Below, one piece after another: positions 10,798 to 20,750 of a stretch of DNA of 64,000 nt. The DNA lies in NCBI GenBank assembly GCA_038373885.1, contig JAWZYV010011908.1, forward strand, positions 1 to 64,000. Reading direction: 5' to 3'. The translations under genes and the position numbers were made by a program. The number at the start of each line of letters is the position of its first letter. Within the stretch, counting starts at the first letter, position 1. Source of the DNA: Cheiracanthium punctorium (taxonomy: Eukaryota; Arthropoda; Arachnida; Araneae; Cheiracanthiidae). Under the pieces are notes generated by a model. The model made no database searches, was not told the DNA's origin, and was given only the letters and a program-made list of their open reading frames with translations.

Positions 10798-10945
10798 TTA
10801 TGAAGGGATATATTTATAACCATTCAACTGTGCTTTTTTAGCATCCTTAGGAAAGTATTTTAAAGTAATTATAAATTCCTTTTCTCGTATATTCTTCTGA
10901 AATCGATTTAGCCTTCAATAAATTTAATAGTTTTTTATAAAAATT
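10798..10945 (-). pseudogene. Small ORF remnant between ATPase cluster and PLA2
   Basis: About 38 codons are open in the leftward direction, ending in TAA at 10798-10800. The TAA directly precedes the next ATG, giving the stop-start string TAAATG. The product includes EFIITLKYFPKDAKKAQLNGY. The upstream half is closed by stops, so this may be the 3' remnant of a frameshifted small gene. The family is not recognised. Confidence 0.35.
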
Positions 10946-11173
10946 TTAGCATTGTTTGTATTCTTCTTTACGTTCCAAAATATTCAAAGACATTTCAACA
11001 ACTTCTACAATTCCTGCACTTAAACTCAGTGCTGCTAATGGGACAAATACAAACGCAGAAAGTCCTGATGCGCTTAAAATAAATTTACCAACAGACAATG
11101 TTATGCTTATCTTTTGATAAATGTTTAAACATTTTCTGTAAACGTAAATTATTTTACTTAAATATTCTTCCAT
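10946..11173 (-). CDS. Small membrane protein
   Basis: A 75-codon intact ORF starts at ATG 11171-11173 (TTATAAATGG), immediately after the stop of the packaging ATPase frame. A charged N-terminal helix is followed by a hydrophobic stretch from about residue 27 to 58, rich in Ala, Leu, Ser, Val and Gly. That is long enough for one bent or two transmembrane helices. It ends in a charged tail. Its place next to the ATPase suggests a virion or membrane role, but the function is unknown. Confidence 0.6.
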   Translation of the reverse strand: MEEYLSKIIYVYRKCLNIYQKISITLSVGKFILSASGLSAFVFVPLAALSLSAGIVEVVEMSLNILERKEEYKQC

Positions 11174-11876
11174 TTATAAAGGGTCAAATCCCTTTCTATA
11201 TCTCATTTCAGGATTAACTAAATCCAACATAAAGAATGGATCTTCTATACACATATTATAAATTTTCCCGTCGATTTCTCTGATTATTTGGCGAATTTCT
11301 CTTGGTTGAAATTTAAAAAATATATTGTAGTTGCAATTTTTTCTAATATCAATAGGTGTAGAATAATAAGATTGAGTGAGATAAATAATAGATGCATTTT
11401 TCTTTCTACCTCTAATAAACATATTTCAATTAATTTCTGATCTCTTTCAGTCACACAATCATCAAAAACTACTAAATTTTTTAATGAAGGATCTAAATCA
11501 TCCACAGTTATAAATTCCCTTAAATCTGAAGAAAATAGTACATCATGTTTTTTATATTTATCAAACCATTTTAGTAGTTTATTCTTGTTAGGTAATTTCT
11601 TACATTTTAAAATATCATCTCTTTCTATACCTTCAAATTGGGTATAATTGTCTTGTAATTTAGAATATTTTGGTTCGTTTATATCTTTTGCGCATATGTA
11701 CAATGTATCAAAATCCAGTTTTAATCCTTTTGGTTTATCAAAACCTTCAATGAGATTGATTAATAAATTTGTCTTACCACAACCAGAACTTCCTATGACC
11801 AAAAGGCGAAACGGATGTGCAGGTAAAAGAGGATGTTGCTTCCGGTCAGGTAATTCTTCAGGTAGTGTATAATTTT
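11174..11876 (-). pseudogene. FtsK/HerA-type genome packaging ATPase, frameshifted
   Basis: The upstream frame (about 11876-11284) reads FRLLVIGSSGCGKTNLL, a Walker A with the GxxGxGKT signature, and later LVVFDDC, a Walker B. The frame then turns nonsensical, and the family sequence continues in the frame of 11174-11422 (FIRGRKKNASIIYLTQSYYS and ITP-type downstream elements). So there is a frameshift near 11420-11435. The start is unclear: the frame is open upstream to a TAA near 11881, and the nearest ATG (11890) is in another phase beside an A7 run. Total length of about 230 codons fits the Polinton ATPase, which pumps DNA into preformed capsids. Both nucleotide-binding motifs remain intact. 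Confidence 0.85.
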
Positions 11877-11880
11877 TTTA

Positions 11881-11920
11881 TTTTTATCATTTATAATAAA
11901 ATAATTTTGCCCCTATATAA
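11881..11920. promoter_or_regulatory. Divergent intergenic region between the two gene blocks
   Basis: About 40 very AT-rich bases separate the leftward ATPase from the rightward coiled-coil gene. The strings TTTATAATAAAATAATTTTGC and CTATATAAATG fall here. All genes to the left run minus and all to the right run plus, so a bidirectional promoter is likely. No specific box was tested. Confidence 0.4.
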
Positions 11921-12676
11921 ATGATAAATCAATTAGAATTAGAGAGGCAAAAAAGGATAAGAGATGAAAGAAGAGATTTAATCAATTTAGTAAAAATGGA
12001 TAAAGAGATTAAAACAAAAATGAAAATCGAATACAAAATAAATTGGGCATTCAAACAACTTTGAGTGAATTTCACAAACCTATTACAGATGAATTTGAAA
12101 AATTTGAAAAATCCAATAAAGAAATTGTGGAAAATTTTCAGAAAGGTATTGAATTATTATCTAATTCTGCTTTGCCAGAACCTATAGAAGATGTTAAACC
12201 TAGTATTTACGATATAGATCAAGGTTTAGATATAGAATATTTAAAATCTGAAAAACTGTGCAGACCATCAAAACTCTTGGGTGATGATGAAAAAAGAAAA
12301 GAAATGTATGCGAAAGCTAGACTAATAAAAGCTGAATTGGGGAGTAAAAAAAGGTAACTTGAAAAGTCAAATTAAAAGGGCTAAAACCTTAACAGAAGAC
12401 CAACTTTCTCAAAAGGTTGCGGAAGTGGAAGATGTAGAGCTTAAAATGAAATTATTGGATAAATATTTGAATAGATTAGTAAGAATAAAGGATAGTGAAG
12501 AAATGAAAGTCGGAAAGGGCTTAGCGGACTTAGACACATTGATAGATAAAAGATGTAAAGGTAGCAAGTCAAACAAGTTATTGAATAAAATCAGACTATT
12601 AATAGATGTTTTATTAAAAAATGGGACCATAACTCTTGAAGAACGCTTGTATAAACAATTTCTCCTTTATAAATGA
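11921..12676 (+). pseudogene. Coiled-coil protein, split by two frameshifts
   Basis: Three frames follow each other: 11921-12064 (ATG in TATATAAATG), 12043-12357 and 12359-12676. They are all Lys/Glu-rich and helical, and neither the second nor the third has an ATG start. The junctions lie near 12043-12062 and at the A7 run around 12346-12352. One gene of about 250 codons is the simplest reading. Heptad-like patterns (DEFEKFEKSNKEIVENF and LKMKLLDKYLNRL) suggest coiled coils. The stop overlaps the start of the next gene as ATGA. A structural or core role is inferred from its position next to the ATPase and the virion genes. Confidence 0.6.
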
Positions 12677-12746
12677 CAAAAGTTTATTTGAGTGAAGGAC
12701 AAATAAGGAAATTAAAATCTGGTACAAGAAAAAATAGTATTACAGA
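12673..12746 (+). pseudogene. Small virion-type protein, 5' part
   Basis: The ORF starts at ATG 12673 (TTATAAATGA, overlapping the previous stop) and reads MTKVYLSEGQIRKLKSG. This is an opening I associate with the small pX-like proteins of Polintons. It is cut after about 25 codons by the Kolobok-like insertion at TTAA 12747-12750. The continuation is at 16359 in a different phase, so at least one indel accompanies the insertion. Confidence 0.6.
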
Positions 12747-13240
12747 TTAAGGGGACAAGGGACGTTGATATCGGCGAAAAACGACCAAATTTACGAAAAC
12801 ACGAAATTGTCCCCAAAATATGCAGTGAGTTGCTAGCTTTCCATTCCATGTGAAATTTTTCGAATCCGATAATTTTTGCGTAAGTTATTTGCATTTTTTC
12901 ATAAAATGGGTGTGGCATTTAAAGAGCCTAGATGATCAGTTGACTGTTGTTTACGCAACGTTACCAAACTGAATACACCCGGAAAATCACTCTCTGTTAT
13001 GGTTTTAGTGGCGAATGGCAACAGCTGCTTTAACTACAACTTCAACCTGCTTCTCCTCTTGTTTATTTACGTTTGATGTAAGCTAGGATCGTGTATTGCT
13101 GTTATTTATCGATTTTTATCTCTAATTTTATTTCATACATCTGTTTTTTGTTACGTTTGCGTACATAGTATTCTATTTGTTTATGATGGATAAAGTTTAT
13201 TAAGTTATTTAGTTTAGTTTGTTAAGTTATTTAGTTTAAG

Positions 13241-15185
13241 TTGTTGAATAAAGCTATGGATGCAGTTTCTTCGCGATGGCGAAAGCCCACAGCTCGCCCA
13301 TCTAAAAAGCAGAAGATTGCAGCGCTCAGAGCTAAAAGTCGTTGGGAAAAGCTGAAAACACCAGCTGATTTGTATACTAATAATAATGACTTGGATATAT
13401 CTACACCTGTAGAACCTCGATCCAACAGTGTGGAATCTATGTATATTCCAGAAAAAGAAAATATTATTAAAACCAAAGTTCTTTCGCCCAAAATAACAGC
13501 AGAACTGCTCAAAAATTTGAATACTTTGATTCTGAATGCCCGTCTGTAAATCAGAGACCTGCATATACAATAGTTCATGACAGCATGTGGAATGAACTGC
13601 TCAAGAATCTTTCTTGTCAAAAGTGTGGCATGAATCAACTAAATGTTGCAAATAATAGCTCATTTGGTTATTCGGCTAAACTTAACTTGAGCTGCTTGTC
13701 GTGCAAGGCAAGCTATGGCAGCACATTTTCCAGCCCTCGTCTGACTGAGTGAAGAAGGTTCGAAGTTAATAAAACCATGGTGGAAGTCTTCTTAAATATG
13801 GGCAAAGGCCATGCAGCAATGGAGAACTTTTCTATGACTCTCGGTTTGCATGCTCTTGACAGAAAAACATTTGATAAGTGCGTTGTGCAAATTTATGAAG
13901 AGAGCAAGCATACTCGTGAAACTGTTTTAGATATGGCACGAATAAAAGTTCGAGAAATTTATGAATCACATGATTCTAAATGCATTTCCAGTCCCACGAT
14001 AGATATTGGAGTGTCATATGACGGTTCGTGGCAAAAACGTGGTCATACCTCATTATATGGTATTGGCTGCGTAATTGAAGTCATGACCGGTCTAATAATA
14101 GATTATCATATTCTATCAAAGTACTGCCATGATTGTGTTAAAACAGCATCAGATTTAAATGAAACTTCTGCGGAGTATGCTGTATGGCTTGAACAGCATA
14201 AAAACTCCGGTTTTTGCGAAAAAAATTATGAAGGATCGTCTGGTGCAATGGAAGTGCACATAGCACAGATTCTATGGAAACGCTCCATCGAAAATTGCCA
14301 TATGCGGTATACAACTGTATTTCCGATGGAGATTAGAAAACCTTTATCAGTTTATCTAAACTGAACATTTATGATAATACACCAATTATAAAGGAGGAAT
14401 GCTTAAACCATATTGCTAAACGTCTTGGTACAGCATTGAGAAACACAGTTAAAGAATGGCGAGCAAGAGGTGTATGTTTAGGCGGTAAAAAGAAAGGAAG
14501 CTTGATGGAGGAAACAATTATGAAATTAACGAACTACTATAGGAAAGCGATCAAAGACAATGTACCGGACATTAACAAAATGAAATCTGCAATATTTGCA
14601 TCCCTTTACCATTGTATGTCAACAAATAAAAACCCGCAACACTATAAATGCCCCACAGGATCCCGGTCATGGTGCTTTTACAATAGAGCATTGGATGCGA
14701 ATTTAAAAGTGCCTAGTCACGATACAATGAAAACCACGTTATCTCAAGATGTCGTGTCTAAAATTCTCCCCATCTACCAAAGACTGGCAGGTGATGAAAT
14801 TTTGAAGAGGTGTACTTCGGGAAAAACACAAAACTCAAATGAGAGTTTTCATAGTGTATTATGGCGACATAGCCCTAAAGATACATTCACTTCGAAGAAA
14901 ATATTGGAGCTATCTGCAATATCTGCAGTTAGTGAATTCAACATGGGTTGTGTAGAGAGTATGAATGCAAAAATACTGAATGATTTACGAGTTCCTGCTA
15001 TTCAAATCGCTAAAAGGCGTGATAAGCGTCGATTGCAGCAAAGTATTTGTCGCAGTCATTTAAATTATAAACGCAAATTACAAAATAAGAAAGTCAACAA
15101 AAATAAGAAAGCTAGAAAAACAGCGAAAAAAGAAGGGGTATCATACAGTTCAGGTGCATTTAGTGATTATAGTCGTAAATATTAA
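13241..15185 (+). pseudogene. Kolobok/Mutator-like transposase, broken
   Basis: Frames at 13241-13549, about 13520-13751, 13777-14364 and 14436-15185 follow each other and together give about 640 codons. A basic N-terminus (KPTARPSKKQK) is followed by two CxxC pairs (LSCQKCG and LSCLSC) and then FEVNKTMVEVFLNMGKGHAAM. The core has DIGVSYDGSWQKRGHTSLYG and a KYCHDC motif, where the DG(S/T)WxxRG segment carries the presumed first catalytic Asp. The C-terminus is strongly basic. Lesions are a frameshift near 13530, a TGA at about 13750-13752 and a frameshift near 14360-14400. The enzyme would have cut and pasted the host element at TTAA sites. Confidence 0.75.
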
Positions 15186-16338
15186 AGTGCTGCAGCATCC
15201 TGTGAAATTTTTAGCAGTATGTATAAATTCGGCTTGTTATGTGTTTTTTATGAGTAATTACTTCGTAACCCTAATTTTGAATAAGTATAGAGCTTCAAAT
15301 TATAACGACAAAGTATTTCATACATAATATATATATTCGCAAAACTGATTTTGTTTTTCATGTACGTTTAAATCTTTGCAGTTTATTGGCAATTCATTAT
15401 TTCCATGCTTGCTTTCAAATACAGTTCCAAAATATTTCATGTACATTACTGTTTTCTTAAAATTTCTTAGATATTTAGTTAAAATTCAAACACGGAAATA
15501 CCTTAGTTATATAATTAAAAACATTAAAAGCCATTAAAATTTCTGTAAAATCTAAAAAACACGAACAATTTTAGCGCTTTCGGCAGTTAATCCACTGCCG
15601 TCTTCAGAACTGAGCCCGCCTAGCTCGCTGCCCGCTTCTTCATTAATTCCAGCCGCGATTCCTCTATTTGCGCATGCGCCATGTCGTTGACAGCTCCCTC
15701 TTGTGTCATTATTTCCAACGCTTCCCGTTTCAAACCATAACTGTGGTTATTGTAATTAGCTATTTTCTTAACATTTATGAAATCTATATCTATACTTTCT
15801 TTTAAGGCTGCGGGAGAGGGCTGTACTTTGTCACCAGATAAAGTACAGCCCTCTCCCGCCTAGTCCTATGCTCCTTGCGCATTCCTTTTCTTGAGATCAC
15901 TTAGGAATTTCTTATAGTTGTTTTCTAATATATATGTGATGTAACTGCGCATTTAATTTTCAAACAAGAGTTATCTGCTAGAAATATAGGGATTTAAATA
16001 TAACAATAGGATGGAAATTTGAGAAAAAATTACACGTCGCATTAAATTATTATTTTTATAAATCTTACCCTTGTCATACATAAATTTTAATGCGCAGTTT
16101 TGTTCATGCATATATTTTAAGTGTATAAAAAATTAAAGCTTTTTATTAATTTAGAATGCGCAAGGGGTATTTTGAAAAAAATGCTCCGCGCATATATTTT
16201 TTGCTAAAATATCAAAATTTTCTTTTAAAATTCAATTATATTTGAATTTTTAGTGTTAATAAGAGTGCAAAATGTTATGTTAACCCACTTTACACATTTT
16301 TTAAAGATAAAAACTTAAAATTGAAAATGTTGAATTTT
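15186..16338. other. 3' non-coding part of the Kolobok-like element with hairpins
   Basis: There is no ORF of note. It contains a perfect 20-bp inverted repeat with a 10-base loop (15810-15829 and 15840-15859). A wider inverted repeat has ATGCGCAAGG-type ends near 15868-15885 and 16153-16170, with further pairs inside near 15945 and 16085. This looks like a small foldback element inserted in the transposon's tail. A CGGCAG...CTGCCG hairpin lies near 15583-15602. Confidence 0.6.
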
Positions 16339-16358
16339 AACGTCCCTTGTCCCCTTAA

Positions 16359-16835
16359 TAAATCAAAGGCACCCAATTATGATTTACCTTTAACAAATAC
16401 ACAAATTGCTCAAATTGAAAAAGGTAAAAGAATTACGATATTAAAGAATGGCGGATCTTTGTTTAAAAATATTTTAACGCAAATTGAACCTGTAATTTAT
16501 GAAAAACTCAAACCTTATTTGAATATACCTAAAATATTCCAAATTTTTGGATGAGGAATTTATCCACCATGGGAAATAAAAGGTTATGGTAGTATTAAAA
16601 AAGCATATTCAGAACAATATGGCGGACTTTTCAATGTATTAGATGAGTTTTAGAAAAAACAACCAGAAGTATTTGGAGGGTTTTTACCATTTTTAATTCC
16701 TATTTTGACTTCTTTAGGATTAGGTGCAGCTAATGGTGCTGCAGGGTGGGGTGCCGAAAAAGTCTTGGACAAGATTTCAGGTTCAGGTTCGAAAAAAAAA
16801 AAAAAAAAAACTTGGGACCTTGAAATAACAGAGAA
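16359..16835 (+). pseudogene. Small virion-type protein, 3' part (hydrophobic Gly/Ala region)
   Basis: The sequence resumes after the Kolobok-like insert in the phase of 16321-16554 with NYDLPLTNTQIAQIEKG and KNGGSLFKNIL, repeat-like segments typical of the pX-like Polinton protein. A stop at 16551 and one near 16651 are followed in another frame by GGFLPFLIPILTSLGLGAAN and a Gly/Ala-rich stretch, then a lysine run encoded by A19 (16792-16810). The Gly-Ala hydrophobic patch recalls membrane-active or capsid-cement proteins of adenovirus-like viruses; the role is inferred. The A19 run is a likely site of sequence error. Confidence 0.55.
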
Positions 16836-16861
16836 AAGAATTTCCAATCTCGATATTAAGA

Positions 16862-17313
16862 AAAATATGAAAAAATGTAAAAGGATTTGTAGGTGTGTTC
16901 CCGTCAGATGAATTACTTAAAAAGATAAAAGAATTTGAAAATGGGATAATCAATTTTAGTAAATCTAATGAACCAGGCACACATTGGGTGTGCTATTATA
17001 ATGATCCAAAATATGATTTTATAGAATATTTCGATCCTTTTGGTAAATATGAATTGGGTAAAACTAAATTAAAGAAAAAGTGTATTCCTGAAAACATTAA
17101 AACATTTCTCAAAATGTCTAATAAAAAAGTAAAAGTAGCTATTAATGACAGTTTTATACAACAAGTATACAATATACAAGTTTTGTAAAATGTGGTTTAT
17201 ATTCTATGAAATATATACGTGAAAGAAATAAAAATAAGTCTCCTGAAAGAGTATTTGCTTTTTTTACAGAGTATCCGAGTAAACATAATGAAAACTATGT
17301 TCTATATGAATGA
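16862..17313 (+). pseudogene. Adenain-like cysteine protease, frameshifted
   Basis: The product has KGFVGVFPSDEL near its start, GTHWVCYYN with the catalytic His, YFDPFG as the usual downstream motif, and CGLYSMKYI with the expected nucleophile Cys in a second frame (17191-17313). The upstream frame (16871-17188) ends in TAA just before the Cys motif, so a frameshift lies near 17180-17190. Another lies near the A-rich stretch at 16861-16876, where no clean start is left. The family matures virion proteins in adenoviruses and Polintons. Total length is about 145 codons, shorter than the adenovirus enzyme but near the Polinton form. Confidence 0.85.
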
Positions 17314-17334
17314 TTATCTTAAAATCAACAGGTC

Positions 17335-18077
17335 ATGAAAAATCAGAAGATTTTCCTCCTCCCTCCTTATGAATATAAAAAATTGGCTTTGAGGATGATG
17401 ACGATAGAATTTTCTTGGCATAATATAAGCGCAAAATTTAAAAACAATGAATTTACTTTAAGAAACACTGAGACTAATGAAGTCAAAGACATTATTATCC
17501 GTGATGGTTATTTTGGAGTTAGAGTTTTAAATGGAATTATGATTACATATTTTGGAAGCGATCCTCCTTTAAAATTTGGAGAAATTGATGAAATAGGATT
17601 GATAACATTCAAACTAACTAAAAATTGGGAATTGGTTTTAACCAAGAGTCATATTCATAAGATTATAGGTTTTAAAATAAAATTTATCAAAGTAGACCTG
17701 ATTTGGATGTGACAGAGTATGAAGGCGAATTTAAAGCTGATATTACAAAAGGTAATGATATTATTTATATTCACTGCGATAAATCCGCAGTAAGCGGATC
17801 TTTAATCAATGATTACCCTTCAAAGGTTATTTATTCTTTCCATACAGGTAATCATCCTCCTACAAGTATGATTTCAAAAGAATTTAATAATTTAATCTAT
17901 TTTCCTGTTAAAAAAGATACTATTTATAGAATAAGAATGAGAGTTACAAATTAAAATAATGAACCTATGGATTTAAATAATGGGTTTGTTCATTTTAATT
18001 TCGTTCATGAACATGAAAGTGTAGATTATCTTGAAAAAATTTATGAATTGTTAAACCGAAAACTTTTCCTTAAATAA
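17335..18077 (+). pseudogene. Probable minor capsid (penton-like) protein, broken
   Basis: The ATG at 17335 (no ATAAATG motif here) opens a frame of 125 codons with a beta-rich pattern (FSWHNISAKF, IIIRDGYFGVRVLNGIM). The sequence continues in another phase from about 17703 (YEGEFKADITKGNDIIYIHC) to TAA 17952-17954. The same frame stays open from 17955 to TAA 18075-18077, with an internal ATG at 17967. So the gene has a frameshift near 17690-17703 and perhaps an in-frame stop. Alternatively the last 36 codons are a separate small gene. The position between protease and major capsid protein, and the length of about 245 codons, match the single jelly-roll minor capsid protein of Polintons. I see no decisive motif. 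Confidence 0.6.
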
Positions 18078-18206
18078 ATGTACAACAGACATCGATTAAA
18101 GAGAGAAAAGGAGCCACCAAAGATTATCAAAGATGAGAATAGAGAAAAATTGAATGAAATATTTAAAAAAAAAGATGAATGGTTCTGGATTGGAAACTAT
18201 ACCTAA
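18078..18206 (+). CDS. Small basic/charged protein (42 aa)
   Basis: ATG 18078 abuts the previous stop as TAAATG within AAATAAATG. The product is strongly charged (RHRLKREKEPPKIIKDENR) and ends WFWIGNYT. Its tight spacing and start motif argue that it is a real gene. It ends 20 bp before the major capsid gene. Function is unknown. Confidence 0.45.
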   Translation: MYNRHRLKREKEPPKIIKDENREKLNEIFKKKDEWFWIGNYT

Positions 18207-18226
18207 GGAATGTATACCCTAAATAA

Positions 18227-19559
18227 ATGGAAACTATTTATGACTTGAAGGAGACTCATTATTATTATAATAATGACATCAAAAGTCGAGTAATGCGAAA
18301 AATAAATCGAAAGCCCTATAGTGATGATGAAAATGCTCATTATAATCTTCATATTGCAGATACTAGTACACCTATTCTTTAATCTGAAGGTTTTCTAGAA
18401 TATAAACTGAAAATAGTTACAAATACTGGAGCAGACATTCAAAAAGCTAATGTCTCTCTTGTGGATGGAGGAGGTTTCATAAAATATGCCACAATTAATA
18501 TAGGAATGAAAACAATTGAAACTCATTCACAGGAAAATTTTTCTATCATGAAACAGATTTTAAGATATGTTCACTATACTCCAGAATATGCAAAATCCAG
18601 AGCTCAAAGTTCTTTTTTTCCATATGGATACCTATGATTCAGATGATCCAAATGAATTCAAATATGATGGAACATTAACAGATGCGACTAAAATAACAGA
18701 ATTTTTTACAAATCTAAAGCTGAATGAGCAATATAATCAAGGGTTTAAAGAGAGATGGAATGAAACAAAAGATAGTCAAACTGTTACAATAACGACACCA
18801 TTAAATGAAATCTTTGATTTCCTTGGGGAATATAAAAAAGCCATTGCAGGTTTTGAAGTGAAAATGGAATTTGTCAGAAATAGCAACAAGGATATGATAT
18901 ATTCAGGTAATTATAAAGTCTTAATTGAAGATGTTTATCTACTTTTGCCTTATATTGAATTTAAAAATAAGGCTGCTATACTTTATAAATCCTTGGTATC
19001 CGATGCAAGTATAGAAATTAATTGGAACCAATACTGATTAAATAAGATAGGTCCATATAAAAATGATAGTGGATCTTACACTATAACAACTACATCTGAT
19101 GAAGTTTTAGGAGTTTATATCATACCACAATATTATGAAAGAAAAGATAATTTTAGTAAAAATATTATGATTTTTGATAATTTAGATATGACAGAGTGTT
19201 GGATGATGGTTAATAATGTACAAATTCCTAATATGGGTTATAAAATGGATTTCCCAAAGAAAGATTACAATAATCTCCTGTAAGCAATATATGATGTAAG
19301 TAACAATAATAATAACTCTACTACAGGATGTTTAATAAATAAAGAGAATTTTGGTTCACTCTATCCAATCATATATTTTGATTTGACATCTCATGAAAAT
19401 TATACAGATTTAAATAATTTAATTCTTGAATTTAATTGGAGATTAAGAGCAAACAGTCAGAAAAATTATATATTTTATGCTATTATCGTAGAGAGGAAAA
19501 AGTGTATATTTAATATGGGGGATAAAAAATTAATATTATTAAAAGTCTGCGTTAAATAA
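18227..19559 (+). pseudogene. Major capsid protein (double jelly-roll), broken
   Basis: The gene starts at ATG 18227 (AAATAAATGG) and runs about 444 codons to TAA 19557-19559. Near the start it has SDDENAHYNLH and DTSTPIL, and further on LEYKLKIVTNTG and VDGGG; the later frame has MDTYDSDDPNEF, QGFKERW, VYLLLPYIEF and a C-terminal LILEFNWRLRA. Gene order, size and beta-rich composition fit the Polinton major capsid protein. Lesions are TAA 18380-18382, a frameshift in the T7 run at 18613-18619, TGA 19035-19037 and TAA 19281-19283. The stop is directly followed by the ATG of the next gene. It would form the hexon-like shell; this copy should not make full-length protein. Confidence 0.75.
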
Positions 19560-20120
19560 ATGGTTTCTTTCTATCCAATTTTCGATGATGATGAAACTAT
19601 TTGGCATGAGAGGATTATAAAAATGCATGCTAAACAACTAAAAAGATTGGAAAGAAAAGCACTAGTACTCAAAAATTATGTTTATGATGTAAATAATAAA
19701 ATATTAACTAATGTAAAAGATCCACTTTCAAATAACGATGCTGTTACTAAGAATCATTTAAATCAACATGTTTTCCGTGCAACTATTGAGGGATATGATA
19801 AATACAAGTCAGCTTTAGGTAAACCTGTTCATTTCACACAATTTACAAATGATTTATTGAAATATGATGATGAAAATAATTTGAGATTTACAAGAGATGT
19901 AGAAATGGAATTGGAATTTTACATAAAAACTAAATACAAGTCTGGGTATGTACACTGTCATATAATAATAGAAGATGTGCACCACGAATTTAATATACAT
20001 CCTGTATATAAAGTTTTTAAAGATACTTTTACAATAAAGAAAAATGATAAATTTTTGATAGAATTACAACCATATGATATGAATGATGGAAAGGATTTTG
20101 ATAAAAAGAACCTTATTTAA
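19560..20120 (+). CDS. Fibre-like protein, paralogue 1
   Basis: An intact 186-codon ORF; its ATG directly follows the major capsid stop (TAAATAAATGG). It has an opening MVSFYPIFDD, a helical region (residues about 17-50), then DPLSNNDAVTKNHLNQHVF. That matches the DPxxxxDAVTKxYVDxxV-like motif used in trimeric fibre and collar proteins of many phages and viruses. The rest is a beta-rich domain with TNDLLKYDD and LRFTRD. The next gene is a paralogue. A role as a trimeric surface fibre is inferred from the motif and its position after the major capsid gene. It is intact while the capsid gene is broken. Confidence 0.65.
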   Translation: MVSFYPIFDDDETIWHERIIKMHAKQLKRLERKALVLKNYVYDVNNKILTNVKDPLSNNDAVTKNHLNQHVFRATIEGYDKYKSALGKPVHFTQFTNDLLKYDDENNLRFTRDVEMELEFYIKTKYKSGYVHCHIIIEDVHHEFNIHPVYKVFKDTFTIKKNDKFLIELQPYDMNDGKDFDKKNLI

Positions 20121-20191
20121 AAATTGAAATCTTGAACTTTTTAACACTTTCTGCTTCCGATGTTCCGATGCAGCCTTTGATTGCTAAATAA

Positions 20192-20728
20192 ATGGCTTCT
20201 TACTATCCTATATTTGATGATGCTTCAAAACAATATGTCAAGAACATTTATGAGACTATGACTCAAGTATATGAATTTTATAAAAAAGATGTTGATGACA
20301 AATTGGAAAGACTCAAGAATGATGTTTCAAATTTTGCTACTGATAACAAAAGGTATGTAGATCATCATGTTTTCCGTGCAACTACTGATACATATGATAA
20401 ATATGGAGAACAAAAAACTGTTCATTTAACACGATTTACTAACGACTTATTGAAATATGATGATCACAAGATATTGAGATTTACAAGAGATGGTGAAATA
20501 GAATTAACATTATTCGTAAAAGCTTTTGCTAATGGACATGTGGGTTATCACATTACAGTGGGTGATTTTATATATAAATTTTCGAATCAACCTCTAGCCA
20601 AAATTGTAAAATCTGCTTTTACAGTTAAGAAAAAGGATAAATTTATTCTACAATTAATAACATTTGATAAAGATGGGGGTAAAGGGGATTATGATTTAAG
20701 GCCTTATTTAAAAATGGAAATCTATTGA
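20192..20728 (+). CDS. Fibre-like protein, paralogue 2
   Basis: This 178-codon intact ORF starts at ATG in AAATAAATGG. It shares with paralogue 1 the opening (YYPIFDD), the segment HHVFRATTDTYDKY, TRFTNDLLKYDD and a beta-rich C-terminal half ending in a LxLITFDKDGGK-like stretch. The helical stalk segment differs most (YKKDVDDKLERLKNDVSNF) and the DAVTK-like motif is weaker (TDNKRYVDHHVF). The 71 bp before it hold no ORF. Tandem duplication followed by stalk divergence would give two spikes with different tips or lengths; this is inference. Confidence 0.65.
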   Translation: MASYYPIFDDASKQYVKNIYETMTQVYEFYKKDVDDKLERLKNDVSNFATDNKRYVDHHVFRATTDTYDKYGEQKTVHLTRFTNDLLKYDDHKILRFTRDGEIELTLFVKAFANGHVGYHITVGDFIYKFSNQPLAKIVKSAFTVKKKDKFILQLITFDKDGGKGDYDLRPYLKMEIY

Positions 20729-20750
20729 ATAAAACTTTTTATATATAAAC

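Larger units (their letters stand above)
12751..16354 (+). mobile_element. Kolobok-like DNA transposon nested in the Polinton
   Basis: The 3,604-bp insert is flanked by TTAA (12747-12750 and 16355-16358). Its 16-bp ends are perfect inverted repeats, GGGGACAAGGGACGTT. It carries a rightward transposase pseudogene with the zinc-binding and DDE-type features of the Mutator-like transposase domain family seen in TTAA-specific Kolobok elements. The family call rests on TTAA plus the protein. It separates the two halves of a Polinton virion gene, so it is younger than the Polinton. Confidence 0.8.

Noticed and set aside
11920..12676. ORFs beginning at TTG or GTG (for example 12043, 12359, 10652, 11802, 4574, 16895)
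   Set aside because: These are not credible eukaryotic starts. Each lies in a frame that continues a neighbour's protein, so I treat them as pieces of frameshifted genes.
12409..13638. Minus-strand ORFs opposite the coiled-coil gene and the Kolobok transposase (12409-12630, 13214-13570, 13231-13638)
   Set aside because: They are shadows of better supported plus-strand coding sequence and have no family motifs.
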